From NCBI GenBank assembly GCA_032622095.1, contig CP136066.1:103005319-103069318 (forward strand): a stretch of 64,000 bases of DNA. The letters run 5' to 3'. The notes below the pieces were generated by a model, which was not told where the DNA came from, searched no databases, and saw only the letters and a list, made by a program, of their open reading frames with translations. The position numbers and the translations under genes are program-made. This document shows, one piece after another, positions 12,001-24,000 of this stretch; the first letter of the stretch is position 1; each line of letters opens with the position of its first letter. This DNA comes from Siphonodentalium dalli. Its lineage: Eukaryota > Mollusca > Scaphopoda > Gadilida > Siphonodentaliidae.

Positions 12001-15000
12001 TAAGGAGTCGATTAATTAGAGCATTACTGTATCTCATGATAGTCTATAAAAACAAAAGAAAACAAATCATAGGGTCTTTCTCAGTCTCTTTGAAAAGTTG
12101 ACGATAATCCTAACAGATGTACATCTCTAGATGTGTCCATTATATTTCATTTCTACAACGACGCGGCATTCCCAACATGATATAATAAACCGTTTCCAAA
12201 TATGGACTGCATTCCTGGCGTAGTAAATGTTTTTGAGAATCGTAGTATTTAGAAATAGTTATAAATACAATAAGATGCGAAAGAATAATCAGTCACGAAT
12301 ATCATTGACTGATAAAAACTCGAAGATGAAAAAAATTAGTTATGGCTGTATTCAGTTTTTCAACAATAATTGAGTTTGACAATGCGTGGGAATCTTGTCA
12401 ACACGTCATTGACTTCTGATCTGTGAAGTGATCTGTTATTCCATAAACCAATGAAATCACGCGCGTGGTTCACCACTCTCCAATGATATGGAGGGAATCC
12501 CATCAATGCAGTAACTGATTATGAATGAGATATCCAGAGACGTAGATATTGTTAAATTTTTGTCAGCTTTTTAAAGAGACTGGGTGTTCTACCTATCTGT
12601 TAATTATACTATGTAAACATCCCACTAATCATAGCAAATGGAGAATGGGGAGCCTCGAATATATAAGAGAATGCATTGGCCTAACAATATTTACCTTGAC
12701 CTTGTAAGCCAGTGCATTCTCTTATATATGTGAGGCTCCCTATGGGAGACTCGCATATATAAGGGAATGCACAGGCACAGGATATTTAAGGCTGCAACAG
12801 CGTGGCTCCCGCAATGAAAGAGTTAAGGAGTACTACTCTCAGGTGCCTAATAATCGTGATGGCCTAATAATAGTGATGTGTGTGGATTTAGGCTGAAATT
12901 AATAATAGTGATGTCAATTTCGCTCTATGTCTCAATTCCAAATAATAGTGATCGTTGGGAATTTTCTCCAAAATTAATAATCGTGCTGACGCTATCATTT
13001 GGCACCTGAGAGTACGATATTTAAAAACACTTCAATATTCCCCCACATGCATTGGTCAATTGCTAAAATTGAAAAAAAACTAGAGGTGGGACAAAGGATG
13101 CCTTTGGCTACATTAAGCCAATTTAAGGGTAGCGATATTAATATGTTTGTTTTTGAAAAAAAAAAGACATAAGGAATACATGTGCAAGCTCTGACAAAAT
13201 TATGCATGCAAGTCGAAAAAGGGGATTAACTCCACTAAAAAAAGTCGGATCGAGACTGCATAGGTAAATATCTCTGCCAAGTTTTAAAACAAAGATTGCT
13301 GATCAAAGATGGCCCTGGTCGAGTTTTTTTTGCCCACAAGAGTGAATCTATTCTACCAAGAATCACTAAGAATGGACAAATAAAAGTACCTTAACTCAGA
13401 ACTCAAGACCATAACTCAGGAAAAACAAATCGGATAAACCTGGTCTTTGAACTCTATCAAGATATGGTTGTGAAAGATCCATATACCTAATATGAATAAA
13501 ATCGGTTGACATAAATTTGTTCCAAGTTTTCGCACTAAAGGTCATAAAATTGCTAAATATAGACAAACTAAGAGCCGTAATTTTGGTCAAATAATAGGAC
13601 AAACCTGAATTTTGAACTTGTGATTTTGTTGTGAAAGGTCCAGATATCTAATGTGAATGTAATCGGTTGACATTTGTTCATGTTTTGAAATTGGTTGATA
13701 TTTGTTAAAGTTATTACGTTAATAGACCTAAAATTTCATAAAATTGCTAAAAAGTTGACGAATCATAAATAATCAGACCAACCTGGTTTTCGAACTCAAT
13801 AGTGATATTGTTATGGGAGATTCATATACCAAATATGAATGATGGTTGATGTTTTTTCAAGTTATCGCACTAACACTAAACAGACATCAAATTTGTATAA
13901 ATAAACAAGTGGCATAACTCTGGTTAGAAAGTTGTGGTGGAACTGATTTTCTGTGTACAGCTGTCGCACATGACAATTAACTCACATACCAAAAACGGCT
14001 ATGTTGTATAGGTTTATTGTCACCTGCCTGGATGGCCACCCACCTGTCCCTTGCCATATCAATAGTCAAGTTTTGATAAAAACTAAACTAAAAATACCCT
14101 TGGTGTGTACCCAACAGAGTAGATCGTGATAAAATATATGCATGTAAGGCATGAAATCGCTGGGATATCTGCAGCCAGTCAAGGTTGCAAGTGCAAGATA
14201 CATGTATATACAGTAATCAACACAGTTTTTCCCTGAAAATGACCCTGAAATTCTTGCCTGTATAAAAATGACTGATATTTCTTAACAAGCAGTGGGCACT
14301 TACCAAACCTGTTAAACCCTTGATCTGGTTCCTTCCTAGTGATAAAATTTTCAAGTTTTCTGAAAAAAAAAGAAAAAAATCAGCTATAAATATATACTCT
14401 ATCTCTCTCCAATTTTATAACAGATTATAACTTTAATGTCTATTTTTCATACAGATCAAAAGCCCAATAACTTTGTTAGATGTTGAAAATGATCTAAATT
14501 GTGGGAGGCTAAATTCACATTTAATAACCAAGTCCTCTCAACAAAAATTATTTCTCTTAGCAAGAATTGTGGCCGTCCAATTGCTCATAAGCAGAATTGC
14601 ATTCTTCTTAAGAAAAATTGAATTCTTCATCTTTAGAAAAATTCAATTTCTCTAAACAGAAATTAAATTTATCTATTTATATGACTCAGTTTTTGTTAAG
14701 TATTGATTTCTTGTTAACAGAAATTAAATTCCTCTTGAAAAGAATTAAATTTCTCTTAACAGGAATTCTAACGCAAACTGATGAAACTTCTCTTCCAGAG
14801 CTGAAATGAGGACTTCTCTTAAAACGTACTCAAAAGCTAGTGACTGGATTGCAATTGTACCACGTACTTTGAGGTAAAAGAGTCTGAAATACTAATTCTT
14901 CTTCAGGGGAATTAATTTTTGTTAAGAAAAATTGATTTTAGGAATTTATTTTTGTTAAGAATGTATTTCCCCCAAAAGCCTCTAATTTATGCTTATCCGA

Positions 15001-18000
15001 AAATCCAAGTGCACGCATATCTGCTGTATTGTTGCAATGAAGCAATCATACTTAAGAATGGCCTTGCTCAAGAATCACAACTTGACATGATCGAGAAATG
15101 AAAGGGAGGTAGCCACCTCACCCCACAAATTTGATTATAGATATTCTCTATATTATGTTTCTTTTTTGGTCATGTAGAGCAGCTTGAGTGCATGTGTGGT
15201 ATACAATGTACATGTAGATGCAAAATTGATGAAATTTTAGTGTTCATAATGATTCAACCAGATAAAAATAACACTACATTGTAGTGACTGTACGTGACTT
15301 GTATTGCAAAGTATTCACAATTTAAGATATTGCAATAGAGATCAAACTATCGCGGTGATAGATCCCGGTATATCATACTCAGGACTGTTTATACAAAAAG
15401 GAGTTATTCTTTGCTGAAGTTTGCTAATAGTATACACAATTTTCCATGGAAATAAAATATTTCAAAAAGGGAAAATATAAATATTTAAGTTAAACTATTC
15501 CACTTACGTGTACTAATAAGTTTGTATTGAAATCAATGAGGCATAAATAGTTAATTTTTGACTAAATGAAAGGAAACCATAACCATGTTTATTAGAAAGT
15601 CGCTGACTGGCTTATTGCAAAGGTATATTCAAGTATACTGTGCGAACATGGCACTTTCACTTTCATGTCGTCGTTAAATTGTGCGGGAATTGAAACAGAC
15701 ACGTAGAAAGCTCCACGCATGTGTGAGAATACATGTACAGGAACTCGCCCCACCGCATGCGTGCATGGAATGCTCCAGACAAGTACACATGAACTTTCAT
15801 TAGAAAGTCGCTGACTGGCTTATTGCAATGGAATATTCAAGTATACTGTGCGAACATGGCATTTTCACTTTCATGTAGTCGTTAAATTGTGCGGGAATTG
15901 AAACAGACACGTAGAAAGCTCCACGCATGTGTGAGAATACATGTACAGGAACTCGCCCCACCGCATGCGTGCATGGAATGCTCCAGACAAGTACACATGA
16001 ACTTTCAGACAAAATAAAGCACTGAAATCAATAATCCAGCCCAATCCTAGAACTGAGTGTCCTGTGCTGTATTTGGTAGATATGCTTCAGTAGACAAAAT
16101 GTCACAACAGAGACATTGTATTCAAACAGAGATAAAGCGTTTGTGTGAGAATGTTTGATTTTCGCAATATTCTTGAACTGCTGATATACCGTTCAGAAAA
16201 TAATGTTGGTTTTCATATCGCTGTGTTGACGATTGATCAAAAGTATTGCAAATTTTACTCACTGAGGCCATTGAGGTTGGCAATTTTCTCTATACAGTTG
16301 GTTGATAGTGATAGTTGCCTGAAAATGAATAAATGAATGTTACATAACTTATTATCGCTTTCTTTACTAAATGGATTCTCCCACCCAGTTAAAAAAGTAC
16401 ACATTCGAATGATCATATTATTCATTTGGAGATATAGGAAAAAATGACAGCTGATGAAACTAGACAAGCGAAATGATCCTATTCATTGGTGGAAAATGTT
16501 CAGAAAATACGTTCAATGGCCATTTGTTGATCTGATTATGTGAACATTTCTAAAGAGAACTGCTTGTCATTGAATGAGTATTAAAGGTACTCAATCCGAT
16601 CAGACGGTCCCCATATCATCAAATTAAAACAATAACATTTCTTCAAAATACGCTTTTGTTACCAGAATTGATTAATTACAACAAAATAATGCTAACCATT
16701 GTTACGGTAACTATGGTATAAAATTTCCCAAAACGAGTTATTTATCAACATGTTGTTCAATGAAATATGGCCGTATTATCACTTGCCTATCAAGAAATTT
16801 GGTCGTATTACCACCTGATTTTAGAGTTATCCATCTTCATCATCAATTTTGTCCGAGACAATCGGTTTGATGACTCTTTTCTGGGCCACAACTAATTACA
16901 CATTTTGAGAAATAACAAATTTCAGATATCGATATGTGATCACTCTGAGCTTTGATGGGTGGGTTCCTCAACTCGAATCGAATATTTTTCACCCCGAAGC
17001 CAAAGAAATAATCATTTGGGTGCGTTAATTCGAATTAAGTATCTTTAAGTAAAGAAAGGTTTAAAGGCGCTTGCGATGAGTACAGCTGATACATATTACC
17101 AATTTGTTAAACCATTATTATCAAGAAGAACATTGAGAAATAAAAGGAATTAGTTCTATATAAATATTCATTATCAATCCTATAAGGCTATATGTTGAAA
17201 GCATTGTTGGTATATATAAGAACTGTTACAGTAAGGCATGTTCAGCAAAGAACAATATTTCTAAAATACAGATAATGCTGATTATGATCAGATGCGGTGC
17301 ACTGCATATTTTCTCATTAAAGATACAGGCAGCCTTCCTGGTGGGTATAGCTGTTAAAATAGTCACATCTGCTAAAACCGCCATAAACAATAGACAGATG
17401 AACATTGTTCTTCTACCAATCATAAATGATCGTACATTGCATGTTATTGTCACATTTGTATGCTTTGTTATGTTTACAGACAAACACTCGGAACTACTGG
17501 ATTGCCCAATGAAAATGTTCCGTTGCGCTGTTGAAGGCGAAGTTAAATCGCGTTCAAATCACACTAAATTTTATTTCAATTGACCCATTCTGCCTGTTGT
17601 CAGTTCAAAATCCAGCTAATCCACGTTACTTCATGATTGGGAAATTAATATCAGACAGAAAAAATATAAATGTTCTTGCAAAGAGATGAATAATTTTCAA
17701 TCCAGTTAGTATTTTCTCCTAACCTATATATGGTAATACATACCAAATAATGAATTTAATTACTGTATGATAGTATTGTGAGTTGTAACCACAGCAGAAT
17801 TATGGGTAATTTGTCAGGATTTAGTCGGAAATATGGCTTGTTGCCATTCATCGGAAAGCTCTCACAGAGCTTTCCGATGAATGGCAACAAGCCATATCCT
17901 GAAAAATGACCCATAATTCTGCTGTGGTTATGGAGTCGATTAATTAGGGCATTACTGTATCCTTGAGGAAGCTATCATAATTTGATAACTGTTATTTCTG

Positions 18001-21000
18001 AATTATAGCCTACAATGAAGGTCGCCTGTCCCTTTAACACTTTCTATACTAAATGGGTTCTTCCACTCAGTTATAAAAGTAATATACATGGAATGGTCTA
18101 CTATTCACCTGGAGGAGTGTTCATCAAAAAATAAACAGATGGCAGATAATATAAGTGCAGAGGGAGTCCTATCTATTGGAGTTAATGTTCAGATAACTTG
18201 TATCATTCGCACAAGTCGTTATTTGATAGGCAAGCCGCAAAGTTTTAATAACTTTCTATCACGTTAAAACACCTTGATGTATTCCGAGTTCCAACCAGTT
18301 GGATGACCAGTGTTCATGCTGCCAATTATGTAGACAGACTGAATGAAAGTACTCGCTATAATTGATTCTCGGCTTATGCCACAGCGGCTGGTTATAATTG
18401 TATTGCGTACAGTGAATGGGATTCCTACTTCTACTTGATACAAACACACATCCAAACGCTGTGTGGGATAGTGTCACTAAATTTACCCTCTGGGGTCCTC
18501 ATTCTGCAAATGACAGGCACACTAAACTCAGACTTGTGGCCAGACATGCACAATGCATTTGGTGTATGTGATTGTTGTGACTTACTGGCAGCATGCTAAT
18601 GTGGACAGGGACGCATCCATCTTTTCTATGGGAGGATGCTGCCCTATTAGCTTAACTTCACACATTTCACACGCTTTCTTCCCTTCCGACTTCTCTTCCT
18701 GCAAAAGAATTATGAAATATAAATTATTACCACTTTCTTTCCACAGTATCACAATTTTACTGGCCACTAGTAGATAGCAATGCTCAACACGTCATCTGAA
18801 GTCAATTACACATCACGTGATATGTAGGGGCCCTACCACTATATATATAAACTTATTTATACTAGTACTTACAAAGAGCATGCAGAGTGTGGTTTGTCGT
18901 TTTGCTGGGAACATCATGCCCTCGTGCATAGGCAGTATCTAATTTGGCGGCACGACACACAGAAGAATGCGACTTATCGTTGGCATCTTGAACATACCAG
19001 TCAGACGCATTTTGATTTAGTTTTTTGCAGAATTTTTTTGACGGCGACCCCGAGGAGGGAATATCTTCACGTTTGTGTTTAGCGGACGGAGAATTTGTGA
19101 GCCAAGATGATAATGACATCTTCGCTTGAATGATACATTGTTGATTGTAGCAACCCATATGCGAATTTATATAGCTGGACCAGGCTTGTGAAAACTTATT
19201 TATTTTAATCACAACTATGACAAAGAAAAAAAAACTAAAAAGACAACAGGATGCCATGCAAACTAAAATTCCTGTTTCCCAGTAAGAAAGAGAAAATACA
19301 AAGCAAAATGTTTCCTTGGAAAGAGGAGCTTTGTTTTGCATGGCATACAAAGTCCAAAGACAATTGAGTCATACGATAAATAACAAATCTTTTATATTAT
19401 GATTTATACTTACTCTTGATTTAAAAAATTACTAGTAAACAGAATATTTTCTGTCGGAGCTGAATCAGCTCCACAGCAAGATTATGGTACCTAACGTACT
19501 GCTTATTGTTACTTTGATACTAGTCTGCTGGCTTACACCAGCCACAGGGAAGGGAAACACTTTAGATAAAAGCACTGGGAAGTTAAAAATAATTTTTATT
19601 TTTGTTATTATTGAAAATACAGGGTCAACATGGGAATACATATACCATTATGCATACAATATTAAAACAACTCTACTCACATATAGTTGGTCTACTCACA
19701 TATAGTTGGTCTAACTTGCTGATATCAAAAAGTAACAATTATTGCTAATCTAAAAATAGGTTCTCTGAACTGTCGCGGGCTTGCCTCAGATAAAATAAAA
19801 CGCTGAGATCTCTTTCAAAGATGTCGTGAACAGGCTATTTTACAGTCCATAAGACTATATCAGATCCAGTTCGAAATTTCCTAATTATGGATGTCACTAT
19901 CCAAAACCAAAGATTAACTTTATGTGCAGTCTATGGACCAAACGAAGACAACCCACAATTCTTCACTGATTATTAATTTTGAAGAAAATTCCCAATGATC
20001 ACATTTGGCATTGGGACATCAATTGAGAGAAATTGCCATCACTACTATTAATTTCAGCCTAAATCCTCACCCATCACTATTATTAGGCACCTGAGAGTAA
20101 CTATGGATTTAAAAGTGGCACAGATGAGTTTTGTCAGAATCTGGCACAGAAATTTGCAGTCTACAATGTATTTGAATAAAAACTATATAAAGTTTTTTGT
20201 CATTTGTAAACAGCCTATTTCTGATAGAAAATGCTCACAGAATAGGGTAACCAAATCAGAAGGTGCATTTTGTTTCAACATTTCAGAAAGGTACGTCCAC
20301 CAAACAGGGCTCAAAATGTTCTGAATTTCTTACCTGGTGACAGCCTGACAGGTAGATTTATGTTCTACCTGTCACCTCAAAATTTCATCTGTTGTTTAAG
20401 TTTATATATAGAGAATATATTGCTATACTGTGATAAACCATCATATAAGGCAGTATAATGTCCCCTTAGCTGAGTTCAACCACTCTAAAATTATGGTAAA
20501 TTTTTTTAGAGCTGGATTTTAGTAGAAAATACAAGTATGGTTTGGTCTCATAGGAAATCTCTCGATGTCACAATATTTCATATGTTCTGCAGCCTTCATA
20601 ATTGGCTACAGCAATCAGCATTGCCGAAGCATTTTGCTGAAGCAAACTGGGCCACGGCATACTGTTGCTGTAGCAGATTGCCGAAGCCAAACAATCTGAA
20701 TTAAGAGGGCTGTGTTCTGACAGAAAATGCTACCTGTCACACATGACAGGTAAGAATAATCCTTACCTGTCACCAAAAAATACTACCTGTCAGTGACAGG
20801 CAGACAGGTTTACATTCAAGCCCTGTCAATAAAACAGTCAAATGGTCACAAATACAGAAACCGTGGTCACCCATGCATGAAATCAGACTTTTATTATAGA
20901 ACATCCATCTTTCAACACTCCAATAGATAGACAGAGTTTGAAGCTTATAGTGAGACAACCTTATAGATGTTCTTTTCATCAAGTACGTCCGTTACCGAAG

Positions 21001-24000
21001 TCTCAACAGCCTGGCCATATCATCTAGAGTTTCGAATGAGATGATGACTATCATACATCATATGAACAACCTTTGGGTGAGCTTTGAAAACATGTTCAGC
21101 TGGCAGTGAGACACTCAACCTATTTCAAGCAAAATGGTCTTGAGAGTCAAATTTGCCATGGAATAGCACATATGTAACCCGCCATATCAAATCCAGTCGG
21201 AAGTCGGGATTTTTTACCCTGTGCCAATGCATTCTCTTATATATGCGAGTCGACCATAGGTCGCCTCGCATATATAAGAGAATGCATTGGCCTAACAATT
21301 TTTTACAATTTTAATAATTTGTTCTTGTATTCTTTAACAATTTTATAATTTCACCCATACAGAGCCCCAGACAAACATAGAGCAGACGATACTCTTCTAT
21401 ATGCTTCTATATATGTGTGGGGCTCCCTGCAGGGTAATGGATGTTTTTTATTTTATGTCCTAAAAATTGTAAGAAACATTTATTTAAAAAACATGATAAA
21501 AAATTGTTAGGCCAATGCATTCTCTTATATTAAGTATGCGAGGCGACCTATGGTCGACTCGCATATATAAGAGAATGCATTGGCACAGGGTAAAAAAATC
21601 CCGACTTCCAACTGGATTTGATATGGCGGGTCACATATACTAAATGGATTCGCCTAATCAGTTATACAAGAATACAGTGGCATGGTCTATTGTTCATCTG
21701 CAGGGATGTTCAGGAAAAATAAGCAGATGACCAGCTGAGATGACAGATAATACAAGTACAGAAGGAGTCCTATTTGAGTACATTCAGCCCTAATATTAAA
21801 GTCCCCATATCATCAAGATACAAACAAATTTCTTCAAAATACGCTCTAGTTATCAGAATCAATTAATTGCAACAAAATAATGCTAACCTCTGTTAACTAT
21901 GCTATAAAATTTCCCAAAACATAATTTAGGGGTGTTTAATCGGATTGAGTACCTTTATATAAAAATAATAAATACTTACAACTTTGGCCAAAGCCTCTTT
22001 GATTGTTGTGCCTTTTGCAGCCTGAAAATAGAAAATAAAACTAAATTCATTAGAGGTCCGAATTGAAGAATACATTGCGCTTAAGCGCAATCAATTGCAC
22101 TTAAGCACAATTAATTGCGCAATTCATGGTTATATGTAACTAAACACCCCTGGTAATAAATAGGTGTTTCCATAACTTAACCTTAACTCCTATTGACATA
22201 TCACCTCTTGTTTTCATTGGTTTGGATGGGTAGGGCGCTAGCCTGACTTCTTTATCAAAATGGCTGACTCGCAATAGTATTATCTTCTGTTTTGGTTGGA
22301 GCGACTCGTGATAGCATTATATTATCTTCTGTATATATTAGTTGGGACTACTCGCGATAGATTTTTTGGGACAGGGATGCTGATAATATGAAAATAGGGT
22401 TTTTTCCCTGATTTAAGTCAATATTAAAGTAAACCATATGAGGTAAGCAAGCCCTCATGCAGTGACACCACATGCATGCTATGGTATATGACCATAGTTG
22501 TGGCCCAAATCTGTGATAAAATACAGTAAAAAACATCATATAAAAAAATTATAGTGTTCCGGGAAGGAGACATCAATTCTTTGGGTATAGGGATGCTGAT
22601 AATATGTAATTAGGGATTATCATTGTTGAACACATAGTCACAGTTGACTGTTGAGTACTCAGGCTAATTAAAACAGGTTAAAATTAGCCCAATGCTCCTC
22701 TTGTGTTGCTAGGTGATACACCAGGTCATGCCAATGGTTTATGGGTAGGTTAGATAGTAGTGACAATTATGCTTAAGCGCAATCAATTGCGCTTAAGCGC
22801 AATTCATTACGCTTAAGCATAAATGCCCTATTTGTGCTTAAGCACAATATTTGGTATTTGCTCTTGATTACACTTAAGCGCAATCAATTGCACTTAAGCG
22901 CAATTCATTATTAAATGTGAATTTTGCCTCCCATAGATCTTAACATTTAAGGGATTGAAAATTCCAACTCATTCCAGAAAACTATATGACTGTAATTGAC
23001 CGATTGAACACTTATTTGACTTTTTTTTTTAATAGATCTGCCCTCTACTCCAGTGCTATTATTATGACTAATTTGCCCAGATTGATGAACCAAAATAATG
23101 CCAGGCGTTTTTAAAGGATTATAAGTGCTTATAAATACAAGGACAGGATCTTGAAGAATTGAAAACAGAAAACTTGTCCAGGAACAGTGTTATCATGTTA
23201 GCAGGTTTAGATTCTAAGTTCCTTAAAATGGACGAGTGGTATTGGTAAAGAAATTACGCTTTGTAAATTGTAATGGAATCATTTACGTTTGTAAAGTTCG
23301 GATACCGCACACCGGCCCCGCTGGTACAGATGGCTAACTACTACGTACTAGTATATATTTTTATAATAATAATTTTTTATTGAGTTTAATGTCAATGACA
23401 ATGAACTTGAGGAGTATATTTGGGGGAAAAAAACATTCAGTCTGCCACTGTCTGGCTACGTCGGAAGTAATAAGTGGATGTTACTTTAAGTTTTCATGTA
23501 CAAATATCGAGTCAATCATAGTTATTCATACCAGTAACGCCTATAGGCTAATGCCGTAATGGTACCCTGGCGTTTTTTACAAGTGGGCAATTAATATAGC
23601 TGCTCGCGCATTGGTGATAACCCGATGTGACCTTACAAGTTACAGAATACAGAACACTTTAGAAGTTACTAACGTCACGGTTTCATTTCAAATAATATTA
23701 GCAGTCTTCTGAAGTTCTATATATTACTATTATTAACAGTACAACTGAACTAACTTTAAACTTACTAAGTAAATTATTGAATCGGGCATTAAAATTTAAA
23801 TACTAAATAGTCAACAAATGAACAATAGTATAATTGGTATTATTTGGAAACTATATTTCAGCTATTGTAGCTGGATGTTCACATTTCCCACTCCCACTCC
23901 CAGATCTGTTTATTTATTTATTATTCTTTTAGGGATATTTACTTTAATTTTTTTCACTTTAAAATTTACGACAAATTTCGTCTTTACTTTAGTCTTTAGA

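Noticed and set aside
18582-18767. Independent 61-codon gene
   Set aside because: It is DNAL1 exon 3 with intron sequence read through.
19484-19705. Signal-peptide-like [19 protein letters not shown]
   Set aside because: No donor, no homology and it decays into AT-rich sequence; hydrophobic start is likely chance.
4347-21637. Hairpins as transcription terminators or riboswitches
   Set aside because: They sit inside elements with target duplications and occur in several copies; intrinsic terminators are not expected in animal nuclear genes.
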